Assembly (NCBI GenBank): GCA_030730545.1
Contig: JANQUX010000285.1
Coordinates: 3,297 to 25,844 of the forward strand
Length of the DNA: 22,548 nt
DNA from: Maribacter sp.
GTDB lineage: Bacteria; Bacteroidota; Bacteroidia; Flavobacteriales; Flavobacteriaceae
Direction: 5' to 3'
The notes beneath the pieces are model-generated. The model worked only from the letters and a program-made list of their open reading frames with translations, searched no databases and was not told the origin of the DNA. This document shows, piece after piece, positions 15,787 through 22,548 of the stretch. Both the position numbers and the translations under genes were made by a program. Position 1 is the stretch's first letter. Every line of letters begins with the position of its first letter.

Positions 15787-16712
15787 TCTAACATTACTTC
15801 TGTAGTTTTTTGAAGGTCAAATTCTGCCTTCCAGTTCCAATCTTTTTGTGCAGTGGTATCATCGATGCTACTTGGCCATGAATTCGCAATCTGTTGTCTA
15901 AAATCTGGTTCGTAGGCAATTTTAAATTTTGGTAGAACGGCTTTAATATTTTCGGCTATTTCTTTCGGTGTAAAACTCATTGCTGCTAAATTGTAAGCAG
16001 AACGTTCTTTAATTTGATCTTCTGGTGCTTCCATAATCTGTAACGTGGCACGTATGGCATCGTCCATGAACATCATTGGTAATTTAGTGTCTTCTTCAAG
16101 AAAGCAGGTATATGTGCTATCAGAAAGTGCTTTATGATAGATTTCTACGGCGTAATCTGTAGTTCCGCCACCTGGCATAGTTTTCCAGCTGATAAGTCCC
16201 GGGTAACGAATGCTTCTGACATCCACATTAAACTTATTAAAGTAATACTCGCACCAACGTTCTCCACTTTGTTTGCTTATACCATAAACCGTACTAGGTT
16301 CCATTATGGTATTCTGAGGAGTATCTTCTTTGGGAGTATTTGGACCAAAAACAGCAATACTAGAAGGCCAGAAAATCTTGTTTATCTTTTTTTCCTTTGC
16401 TAAATTCAATACATTGAAAAGGGTGTTCATATTAAGGTTCCATGCACGCATGGGGAATTTCTCTGCGGTTGCACTCAACATTGCCGCCATTAAATATACC
16501 TCAGAGATATCATGATAGGCAATAATTTCTTCAAGTGCATCGTAGTTGGTGGCGTCTAAAATTTCAAACGGTCCAGATTGCATTAGTTCATCGTTACCTT
16601 CTCTAATATCGCTGGCGATAACATGATCGCTGCCGTATTTTTCTCTGAGTGTTAAGGTTAGTTCTGTTCCTATTTGACCACAGGCCCCGATTATCAATAT
16701 GTATTTTGGCAT
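15765..16712 (-). CDS. L-threonine 3-dehydrogenase, SDR type
   Basis: A 315-residue extended short-chain dehydrogenase. The NAD-binding Rossmann motif is Gly-Ala-Cys-Gly-Gln-Ile-Gly at 9-15, and the catalytic pair is Tyr143/Lys147 in Tyr-Gly-Ile-Ser-Lys, with Pro-Ser-Ser-Ile-Ala-Val-Phe-Gly-Pro at 116-124 supplying the active-site Ser. Length and the stretch Tyr-Pro-Gly-Leu-Ile-Ser-Trp-Lys match UDP-galactose-epimerase-like threonine dehydrogenases, known from flavobacteria and animals and different from the zinc-dependent E. coli enzyme. It oxidises L-threonine to 2-amino-3-ketobutyrate with NAD+. The usual partner, 2-amino-3-ketobutyrate CoA ligase, is not in this window. Single-gene unit, divergent from the lipoprotein at 16776. 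Confidence 0.88.
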   Translation of the reverse strand: MPKYILIIGACGQIGTELTLTLREKYGSDHVIASDIREGNDELMQSGPFEILDATNYDALEEIIAYHDISEVYLMAAMLSATAEKFPMRAWNLNMNTLFNVLNLAKEKKINKIFWPSSIAVFGPNTPKEDTPQNTIMEPSTVYGISKQSGERWCEYYFNKFNVDVRSIRYPGLISWKTMPGGGTTDYAVEIYHKALSDSTYTCFLEEDTKLPMMFMDDAIRATLQIMEAPEDQIKERSAYNLAAMSFTPKEIAENIKAVLPKFKIAYEPDFRQQIANSWPSSIDDTTAQKDWNWKAEFDLQKTTEVMLENLKNRV

Positions 16713-16775
16713 TAAAAATTTCGTTAAATGAATTTGAGATAAAGATACCTTTTCTTAAAATTTGTACATTCGCTT

Positions 16776-17276
16776 ATGTCCAAAATTATCTTTTTTTTAT
16801 TCATTGTTACACTGGTCGCTTCTTGTAAAGATGCTCCATCAGATATTGCTACCGTTCATGAATCTCGTTGGGAAGAGACAACAGATAGTTTACCGACAAA
16901 AATACGCGTAGATTCAAAGGCACAGCTAATTTTAAACGATTGGCGCGAATACAGTGCGTTAGACAAGAGTTTCGATAAAATCTATACTTCTGAATTTATT
17001 GAAGATTTTACACTTGTAGTTGAGGAGTTAATAGAGAATCAGAATAAAATGGAGCTTGCCGAGTATCCTGAAAAATTTAATATTCCACAAATAAAGGGAC
17101 GCCAAAAGCTTTTTAAAACCTTTGTATTAAAAACAAAGGGAGATTTAGAGTACCGACAGAATCCGAAGGAATCTATCATACAAATGATTACGGCATATAA
17201 CGATTTAAGAAATCAATTTAATGTTGAGGTAAATAATACCTTGCCAGAAGAATTACGCGCTAATGAAGATAATTAG
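16776..17276 (+). CDS. Small lipoprotein of unknown function
   Basis: A 166-residue protein with a lipoprotein signal: hydrophobic stretch after Met-Ser-Lys and lipobox Leu-Val-Ala-Ser-Cys (Cys17), followed by Lys-Asp. The mature part is hydrophilic and predicted mostly helical, with many Glu, Lys and Gln and no enzyme motif I can identify. Its 63-base divergent spacing from the threonine dehydrogenase gene means the two promoters share a very short region. It is probably anchored in the periplasmic or outer-membrane leaflet. No family recognised. Confidence 0.75.
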   Translation: MSKIIFFLFIVTLVASCKDAPSDIATVHESRWEETTDSLPTKIRVDSKAQLILNDWREYSALDKSFDKIYTSEFIEDFTLVVEELIENQNKMELAEYPEKFNIPQIKGRQKLFKTFVLKTKGDLEYRQNPKESIIQMITAYNDLRNQFNVEVNNTLPEELRANEDN

Positions 17277-17366
17277 CAAATAACTGGTAGCCGTGTACCC
17301 AACAATTTGGTAGGTGGAGCTCAAAAAAGAATAAGATGATTTGATTTTAAAACATCTTCAAAAGAA

Positions 17367-17411
17367 TGAACCAAAAAAGGCGAATCTATATGATTCGCCT
17401 TTTTTGGTTCA
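17367..17411. terminator. Bidirectional terminator between the lipoprotein and TPR genes
   Basis: Perfect 20-bp stem between 17367-17386 and 17392-17411 (core GGCGAATC / GATTCGCC) with a TATAT loop. An A-run in the left arm and a T-run in the right arm allow termination of both convergent transcripts. Confidence 0.95.
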
Positions 17412-17425
17412 ATTACAATTCCTTA

Positions 17426-18130
17426 TTATTTCTTCTCTTCTGGCGACTCTTTTCTAGAGGTCAGTGCTTGCTTGCTTAAACTAGCTAAGTTGAAATTAGG
17501 GTCAATTGCCAATGCTTCGTCTAAAGTAGCGATTGCTTGATCAATATTACCTTTATCCACATTATACTGAATAAGTGCTTTCACATGAATAAATGCAGCT
17601 TTTAGTGGAACTTCGTAAGGTTGTTGACGTTCGTAAAAAGCATATTTCATGTCATCTGTAGCATTGGTAATACCGTATTCAACATGCTTCATTGCACCCA
17701 CGTTATCGCCAGTTTGTACTTTTAAGTCTGCCAATTCATAGGCAAGGTAGGCATTTGGCTCTCTCGCATTTAATGCTTCAAATTGCTCTAAGGCTCTTTT
17801 TGGCTGATTTAAAGCTTTTAGGGAAACAGCTTTTACTTGAATAGCTAAATTAGAATCTGACTCTAATTTCTCGATTCCGATAATGTTCAATGCCTGTAAA
17901 TGTTGATTGTCATTTGCATAGATGTATGCAAGTGTATCGTTTCTTTGTTGCGAAGGAGATAGAATATTTAAATGTGTCAACGCATTAATTACACCATCGA
18001 CATCGCCCTGTAACCGCATTTGATCATAAAAGGCTTCGTAATGCTTTAGTAATTCTGATTTGGTCTGTGAATATCCATAACTACCTGACAATAATACTGC
18101 AGCTACTACTATTAAAACTGATTTTTTCAT
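17426..18130 (-). CDS. Secreted tetratricopeptide-repeat protein
   Basis: A 234-residue protein with a clear Sec signal peptide (Lys-Lys, hydrophobic core, probable cleavage after Gly-Tyr-Ser-Gln near residue 22). The rest is helical hairpin repeats of TPR type: around residues 88-118 (Ala-Leu-Asn-Gln-Pro-Lys-Arg-Ala-Leu-Glu), 125-155, and a C-terminal repeat with Gly-Asn-Ile-Asp-Gln-Ala-Ile-Ala-Thr-Leu-Asp-Glu-Ala-Leu-Ala-Ile-Asp-Pro-Asn. TPR arrays serve as protein-binding scaffolds; the partner is unknown. The tail is short and charged. It is a single-gene unit, with an imperfect -7-like TAGTTTAG upstream. Confidence 0.8.
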   Translation of the reverse strand: MKKSVLIVVAAVLLSGSYGYSQTKSELLKHYEAFYDQMRLQGDVDGVINALTHLNILSPSQQRNDTLAYIYANDNQHLQALNIIGIEKLESDSNLAIQVKAVSLKALNQPKRALEQFEALNAREPNAYLAYELADLKVQTGDNVGAMKHVEYGITNATDDMKYAFYERQQPYEVPLKAAFIHVKALIQYNVDKGNIDQAIATLDEALAIDPNFNLASLSKQALTSRKESPEEKK

Positions 18131-18213
18131 CTTTCTTGTTCTGTTTAAAGTGCGCTAAACTATTAAAATATTCTCTATGATCCTGTTAAGGAAAGGTTTA
18201 AATGTTAGAAATG

Positions 18214-18241
18214 AAAAAAGGCACCCTACATGGCACCTTTT
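18214..18241 (-). terminator. Imperfect terminator after the 124-residue ORF
   Basis: AAAAGG (18216-18221) / CCTTTT (18236-18241), with inner CC/GG pairs separated by a 2x2 mismatch and a 6-base loop. The minus strand carries a T6 tail at 18219-18214. It lies between the stop of the 124-residue ORF and the TPR gene. Confidence 0.6.
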
Positions 18242-18263
18242 AAATAAGCTAAAATTTGAAAGC

Positions 18264-18638
18264 CTAAGCCAATTCTAAACTGTTGTTCGATTTTCTAAAA
18301 GAATTTAAAAGTTGGCTATAAAAACCAATACTCTTGTTGTCTTTTTCAACACATGAAATTAGAAATTTACACAAGTTATTAAATAATAAATTAGTGTAAA
18401 ATGTTGGTAAATAGGTGTTCACCTTTTTTGGATCGTATAAACTATCGTCTTCTATAACCTCCATTTTAATTCTATGGCGATGATAGTCTATAGTTACATT
18501 CGTTGCTTTATAATACTTTTTCAATAATGCAATATGTAAATCTTCATACTTTTTAGAAACGTTCGGGTTCTTGCAACTTAGGGAGATGAGCTTCTCTAGT
18601 TCAACTAAAACCCTCTCCCGTAATTTATCTTTCTTCAT
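18264..18638 (-). CDS. Orphan 124-residue cytosolic protein
   Basis: ATG at 18638 gives 124 residues beginning Met-Lys-Lys-Asp-Lys-Leu-Arg-Glu-Arg. The protein is helix-rich and basic, with a central Asp-Tyr-His-Arg-His-Arg-Ile-Lys segment and no signal peptide or membrane segment. I do not recognise a family. A longer reading from TTG 18704 is possible, but that start lies upstream of the exact -7 box at 18663-18670, so the shorter form fits the transcript better. It has its own promoter candidate and terminator and no operon partner. Regulatory or DNA-binding roles are possible but unsupported. Confidence 0.6.
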   Translation of the reverse strand: MKKDKLRERVLVELEKLISLSCKNPNVSKKYEDLHIALLKKYYKATNVTIDYHRHRIKMEVIEDDSLYDPKKVNTYLPTFYTNLLFNNLCKFLISCVEKDNKSIGFYSQLLNSFRKSNNSLELA

Positions 18639-18662
18639 AATATATGGTTTTATATTGTTAAA

Positions 18663-18670
18663 CAAAGGTA
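18663..18670 (-). promoter_or_regulatory. Candidate -7 promoter box for the 124-residue ORF
   Basis: On the minus strand TACCTTTG matches TAnnTTTG exactly. Transcription would start near 18656, about 17 bases before ATG 18638. A short inverted repeat GTTGA-ATG-TCAAC at 18690-18702 lies just upstream, near the -33 position. Confidence 0.5.
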
Positions 18671-18762
18671 TGTCATACGTCGATAAGTAGTTGAATGTCA
18701 ACAATATATTAACGCTGTTTTAGGGTATTTGTTGTGAAAGGGAAGCTATGTGTTGTAAAGGG

Positions 18763-19569
18763 TTAATTAATAGATGTAAGAAAGTTGTAGTTGTTAATAA
18801 GAAAAATACTACAAAACGTAACAATTTTTTGATTTTTGCCTGTTGCCGTATATTCTGGCGCAGGTATACCTCTTTTTTCTGCTTGTTGAGTATAATATTC
18901 TTTTTTAGACGGATGCTCTGGGTATACTGCATTCAAAACATCATTGTAATGGTTACGGGCTATAATACTTTTGATGATGCCTATACAATCATCTAAATGA
19001 ATTAAGTTAACAGGGGCGTCACCACCGCTAAGATTTTCTCTGCCCGATAACATGGTTACAGGGTGTCTGTTCGGTCCAATCAATCCGCCAAATCGAATCA
19101 TCGTGGTATTTAACGCTTTATCATTTTTTAAAAGTTCTTCGCATTGTACTAATTGTGTACCAGATTCAGTGTTAGGTTGAGGTGCTGTTTTCTCGGTAAC
19201 CGTACCTTCAATATCACCATAAACAGCCGTGCTACTTGCAAATATGATATTTTTTACTGTTGATTTTTTTATAGCCTGGTGCAGTAATGTAATCTTTGTG
19301 ATGTAACTTTCTTTAGGACCTTTTCCTCTTAATTTCGGTGGAATATTTATAACAAGTACTGAAACCGAATCAAGAAATGCATCGATATCACCTTTAATTT
19401 CATTTTCGGATAAAGCTATTTTAAACGGAGTGATGCCTTTCGCTTTTAAGACCGAGATTTTCTCATCAGAGGTAGAAGTTCCGTTTACAGTATAGCCGCT
19501 AGCAATTAAACTTTCAGCTAATGGTAAGCCCAGCCATCCACAACCTATTACACCTATTTTCTTAGTCAA
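18763..19569 (-). CDS. YeeZ-like atypical SDR (NAD-binding) protein
   Basis: A 268-residue protein with an N-terminal Rossmann motif Gly-Cys-Gly-Trp-Leu-Gly at 9-14 and the SDR segment Ser-Ser-Thr-Ala-Val-Tyr-Gly at 112-118, followed by Thr-Glu-Ser-Gly-Thr-Gln-Leu. The usual Tyr-x-x-x-Lys catalytic pair is absent, as in the atypical SDR group that includes E. coli YeeZ, whose substrate is not established. The start is TTG 19569: an in-frame TAA lies two codons upstream and the next internal Met is far inside. It overlaps the stop of the M28 peptidase gene by 8 bases, implying translational coupling. Probably a cytosolic NAD(P)-binding protein. Confidence 0.8.
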   Translation of the reverse strand: MTKKIGVIGCGWLGLPLAESLIASGYTVNGTSTSDEKISVLKAKGITPFKIALSENEIKGDIDAFLDSVSVLVINIPPKLRGKGPKESYITKITLLHQAIKKSTVKNIIFASSTAVYGDIEGTVTEKTAPQPNTESGTQLVQCEELLKNDKALNTTMIRFGGLIGPNRHPVTMLSGRENLSGGDAPVNLIHLDDCIGIIKSIIARNHYNDVLNAVYPEHPSKKEYYTQQAEKRGIPAPEYTATGKNQKIVTFCSIFLINNYNFLTSIN

Positions 19570-21844
19570 ATTTTACTTTTTGTATGGTTAAAATAGCATC
19601 GTTCAATACAAACGGCATCGGTATTTGGTCTTCTTTTCGTTGCGGTATAGAGAACAATCCATTCTCAAGTAAATCGTTAGAAGCTTCATAAATTGTAAGT
19701 TCCAATTCTTGGTCTTGCGGGACTTCTAATATAATATCGGTGTAATTTTTATCACTAATATAATGGGTAACTAGTCTACCGCCATATCTGTTTTTAAGAA
19801 AATACTCAGATAGTTCTATTCCGTTTACATCAGCCTTTTGAATATCAACAGCATTGGTAAAAACCTCTAAGCGGTTTATAGGTCGATTCGGAGTAATACA
19901 TAGATGAACTGTGCGAATGTTATTTACCACATTATCTAGTTGTACCTCAATAGTTGGTTTTGGTACATTCTTTAACGGAGCTTCATTTGTAAACGTAAAA
20001 TTAGAACCGTATTTGCTGCTAATGGTCTTTTTAGAAAGTATCGTGTCCGCCACATTTTTGGTGATGTATTGCGAAGTCCAGTCAGATGGTTGGTGCTCGT
20101 AAGTTGCCCACTTTGCTTTATTTTCATCGGTGTCTAAAACATATAATAAACTAGTCGGTTTTGGTCTGTCGTTAGTAAAGCCAGAATCCATATGTGCCGA
20201 TACCATAAAGCCAGCAAATAATAAGAAACTTAGAAATGCCAGAGCGCCTTTTTTTCTGTATTTGGTTATCAATGGAAGTAACAAAAAGAAAATCAATGTC
20301 GTCAATAGGGTAGAGGCTACCATCATTTTAAGACCTAGCCCAACCGGAAACATTTTTACGAACGGTGCGAATATGAATATTGCCGGTATGCCTAGAAATA
20401 CCAATAAGAACGCATCGGGATTTTTTTGGTTGATATGCACATAAAAGGCAACTAAAAAGCTATATAAAGGTATGATGAAAAATGCAGCGCCTTTTAAATA
20501 CACTGCTACAAGACCGCAAATAATAATCCATATAATAAATGGGGCAACAAGCAAATTTGCCGTTTTAATCACTTTAAATTTATAATAGGCATAGAAACAA
20601 GTGCCCAAAGAAAATAAGGTGAAGGCAAATATATACGCGTGACCGTTATAGGTAAAACCATGTAAAATATCATTATATGCTGGGTATAACCATTTTAAAA
20701 ATTCCCAACTGAAGAACCCTACCACTCCATTAATGACCAAAGTGAAGAGTACGGGAATAAATCCTTTTAGGATATCTTTTCCATTCAATACTTTTTTTCG
20801 AAATCCGGAAATCAATAATAGTATAAAAAAGAGAATTGCAATTATAAGCATTGGCATAATCCAGTTAAACGGATATGACACCATTTTAAAAAATGGCACA
20901 TTAAAATATACGTTATCATTCAAACTCTTTAGATTGGTGATATCTGCATTACTGAAATAGGTCAAAAGCGGCATTAGGTAGCTACCTTGGTGAGCCAAGG
21001 TGTTTCTGTCTAATCTTTCATAATTATCTATTTGCGTATGGTAATCGAAATGGTCATCAATAAAAGCGAAGTTGAAACCTTCTACATCTCCATCTTCTCT
21101 AAATACAGTTAAATCGGTGTCATTAGGTAACATTTTATAGATGCTGTAAGCAAGTGAATTTGCTACAGGAAACTCAGGATTCGCAGCAATAAATTCAGAA
21201 ATTAACTTACTATTACCCCTATTGGTTTCCATCAACATATAACTTGATCCGCCGCTACCACGAGCTTCAAAATTTAAAACCAAGCCAACATCTTTAAGCC
21301 ATTCATGTTTATCTACAAACAAATCGGCACCGTTAAGACCTAACTCTTCAGCATCTGATATAAGAATGATAATATCGTTTTTAGGTGCAACATTGGTTTT
21401 TAAAAAAGCCCTTACACCCTCTAGAATTGTCGCTACACCACTACCTGCATCACTTGCGCCTAACGAAGAATGTGGGTTGCTATCGTAATGACTTAGCAGT
21501 AATAAGGCCTTGCCCGAATCGCTTCCTTTAATACGTGCCAGTACATTTTCGGCTTTGCTTAAATTACCCCAGTCACCAGCGGTATACCCTTCTTGTAAAG
21601 AAGTTTCCAAACCTAACTTTTGTAGTTCTGCAGTAATATAATTGCGAACGGTTGTGTGTGCAGGAAACCCTACACCATGTGGTTCTTTTGATATTTCTTT
21701 AACGTGTGTTAAGGCTCTATCGGTAGAAAATTCAGTGTCTACGACTGTTTCACCCTTAATATATTGTGGTTGTAGTACTCTAAAACTCCAATATGTGGCA
21801 AGAATCATTAGAAGTAAAGTTAATACGGTGGGCGTTTTTCTCAT
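19562..21844 (-). CDS. Membrane-bound M28 aminopeptidase, ERMP1/Pff1-like
   Basis: A 760-residue protein. An N-terminal membrane anchor (about 6-22) is followed by an M28 zinc aminopeptidase domain at about 45-300 with the full ligand set: His119 (Leu-Ser-His-Tyr-Asp), bridging Asp132 (Gly-Ala-Ser-Asp-Ala-Gly-Ser-Gly), Glu166-Glu167 (catalytic base and ligand), Glu193 (Asn-Phe-Glu-Ala-Arg-Gly) and His269. From about residue 325 there are roughly eight further membrane segments, then a C-terminal beta-rich domain of about 190 residues. This order matches endoplasmic reticulum metallopeptidase 1 and vacuolar Pff1 of eukaryotes; the peptidase domain should face the periplasm. Substrates are unknown. 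First gene of a two-gene operon with the SDR. Confidence 0.85.
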   Translation of the reverse strand: MRKTPTVLTLLLMILATYWSFRVLQPQYIKGETVVDTEFSTDRALTHVKEISKEPHGVGFPAHTTVRNYITAELQKLGLETSLQEGYTAGDWGNLSKAENVLARIKGSDSGKALLLLSHYDSNPHSSLGASDAGSGVATILEGVRAFLKTNVAPKNDIIILISDAEELGLNGADLFVDKHEWLKDVGLVLNFEARGSGGSSYMLMETNRGNSKLISEFIAANPEFPVANSLAYSIYKMLPNDTDLTVFREDGDVEGFNFAFIDDHFDYHTQIDNYERLDRNTLAHQGSYLMPLLTYFSNADITNLKSLNDNVYFNVPFFKMVSYPFNWIMPMLIIAILFFILLLISGFRKKVLNGKDILKGFIPVLFTLVINGVVGFFSWEFLKWLYPAYNDILHGFTYNGHAYIFAFTLFSLGTCFYAYYKFKVIKTANLLVAPFIIWIIICGLVAVYLKGAAFFIIPLYSFLVAFYVHINQKNPDAFLLVFLGIPAIFIFAPFVKMFPVGLGLKMMVASTLLTTLIFFLLLPLITKYRKKGALAFLSFLLFAGFMVSAHMDSGFTNDRPKPTSLLYVLDTDENKAKWATYEHQPSDWTSQYITKNVADTILSKKTISSKYGSNFTFTNEAPLKNVPKPTIEVQLDNVVNNIRTVHLCITPNRPINRLEVFTNAVDIQKADVNGIELSEYFLKNRYGGRLVTHYISDKNYTDIILEVPQDQELELTIYEASNDLLENGLFSIPQRKEDQIPMPFVLNDAILTIQKVKFD

Positions 21845-21965
21845 GATTGTGATATTCTTTTAAAAAGTCCTAAAATACTGAGTATATATCGCTATTTAAC
21901 GAAAAATATTAGTAAAATTCGTTTTTTTTTGTTATCTTTAGTAATCAACCTCTAAATAAACTGTC

Positions 21966-22430
21966 ATGGGAATCAAAAGCTTTCAAGGTGTTCGAAAAGT
22001 ATTTAAAAAGGAATTTGATGCCCCAATTTTGGTCGCTGATTATATGACCACTAAGTTAATCACTTTTTCGCCAGATGATTCAATTTTAGCCGTAATGGAG
22101 AAATTTGCCAAGCATCATATATCTGGTGGACCGGTTTTGGACAACAACGGATTTCTAGTAGGGATCATTTCTGAAGCCGATTGTATGAAGCAGATTTCTG
22201 AAAGTCGTTACTTTAATCAACCTATTTTAGATAAGAGTGTAGAGAATTTCATGACAAAGTCAGTAGAAACGATTCCTCATGATATTTCAATTTTTGATGC
22301 AGCTGGTATTTTTGCACAACACAATAGAAGAAGACTACCAGTAATGAAAAACGGAATATTAGTAGGTCAAATAAGTAGAAAAGATATCGTTGTGGCCGCA
22401 CTGAAATTAAGTGGACATAATTGGAAATAG
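21966..22430 (+). CDS. CBS-domain pair protein
   Basis: A 154-residue stand-alone Bateman module. CBS1 spans about 25-80 (starts Val-Ala-Asp-Tyr-Met-Thr, ends Val-Gly-Ile-Ile-Ser-Glu-Ala-Asp). CBS2 spans about 94-147 (Asn-Phe-Met-Thr, then Arg-Arg-Leu-Pro-Val and Val-Gly-Gln-Ile-Ser-Arg-Lys-Asp). Such pairs bind adenine nucleotides such as AMP, ATP or S-adenosylmethionine and act as sensors; no effector domain is fused, so it presumably works by contacting another protein. It is divergent from the M28 gene, 121 bases away; TATCTTTA at 21933-21940 is a one-mismatch -7 box. A strong terminator follows. Confidence 0.9.
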   Translation: MGIKSFQGVRKVFKKEFDAPILVADYMTTKLITFSPDDSILAVMEKFAKHHISGGPVLDNNGFLVGIISEADCMKQISESRYFNQPILDKSVENFMTKSVETIPHDISIFDAAGIFAQHNRRRLPVMKNGILVGQISRKDIVVAALKLSGHNWK

Positions 22431-22455
22431 GTTTTATTAAGTAAGAAGTTAACGT

Positions 22456-22490
22456 ATAAAAAAAGTCTCCTTTTAGGAGACTTTTTTTAT
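22456..22490 (+). terminator. Terminator after the CBS gene
   Basis: Perfect 15-bp stem between 22456-22470 and 22476-22490 (core GTCTCC / GGAGAC), 5-base loop, and T7 at 22482-22488. Confidence 0.95.
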
Positions 22491-22493
22491 AAT

Positions 22494-22548
22494 GCCAACA
22501 GCCAACAGCCAACAGCCAACAGCCAACAGCCAACAGCCAACAGCCAAC
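22494..22548. repeat. Tandem heptamer array (GCCAACA)n, open at the window edge
   Basis: Seven perfect copies of GCCAACA from 22494 to 22542, followed by six bases of an eighth at the last base of the window. It begins four bases after the CBS terminator, outside any supported gene. Because 7 is not a multiple of 3, each strand reads as a 7-residue repeat in every frame. The full length is unknown. Confidence 0.95.

Noticed and set aside
22249..22533. Minus-strand frame beginning inside the heptamer array and running under the CBS gene
   Set aside because: Its first residues are the translated repeat and the terminator, and the rest is antisense to the second CBS domain.
22494..22548. CRISPR array
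   Set aside because: The units are 7 bases, directly adjacent and without unique spacers, so it is a simple tandem repeat.

Overview
The window looks like chromosomal DNA of a marine-type member of the Flavobacteriaceae (Bacteroidota). The evidence is an AT-rich base composition, start codons without clear Shine-Dalgarno sequences, several perfect TAnnTTTG elements (the Bacteroidota -7 promoter box), short secreted lipoproteins with a Cys lipobox, and protein types typical of the group (short MutA, SDR-type threonine dehydrogenase, RimB-RimK fusion). I could not compute GC content or run searches. I see no mobile element, CRISPR array, rRNA or tRNA.

Layout. 1-160: tail of a response-regulator receiver domain. 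267-1505: a Pmp3/YqaE-like membrane peptide and a lipoprotein. 1614-5142: mutA-mutB (methylmalonyl-CoA mutase), ending in a perfect bidirectional terminator shared with a convergent MFS transporter (5216-6460, minus). 6700-8482: an exported RidA-like lipoprotein, an easily missed 30-residue membrane peptide on the minus strand with its own promoter and terminator, and a secreted protein of unknown function. 8483-8958: a 476-base non-coding stretch with inverted repeats.

8959-15745 is the most interesting part. Arginine decarboxylase, agmatinase, a divergent deoxyhypusine-synthase-family protein and a very acidic 107-residue protein form one operon. The first two give arginine -> agmatine -> putrescine. 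The third probably joins aminobutyl groups to make homospermidine, since bacteria lack eIF5A and several deoxyhypusine synthase active-site residues are replaced. After a terminator come a GNAT acetyltransferase-nitrilase fusion and a RimB-RimK (protease-like plus ATP-grasp ligase) fusion. Together these two encode amine acylation, amide hydrolysis and amide ligation, next to a polyamine operon. A joint role in polyamine or protein conjugation is my inference.

15765-22548: SDR-type L-threonine dehydrogenase (minus), a small lipoprotein, a secreted TPR protein (minus), an orphan 124-residue protein (minus), an operon of a multi-spanning M28 aminopeptidase and a YeeZ-like atypical SDR (minus), and a CBS-pair protein. 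The window ends inside a tandem array of the heptamer GCCAACA, which runs off the edge. Most transcription units are closed by clear intrinsic terminators, several of them shared between convergent genes.
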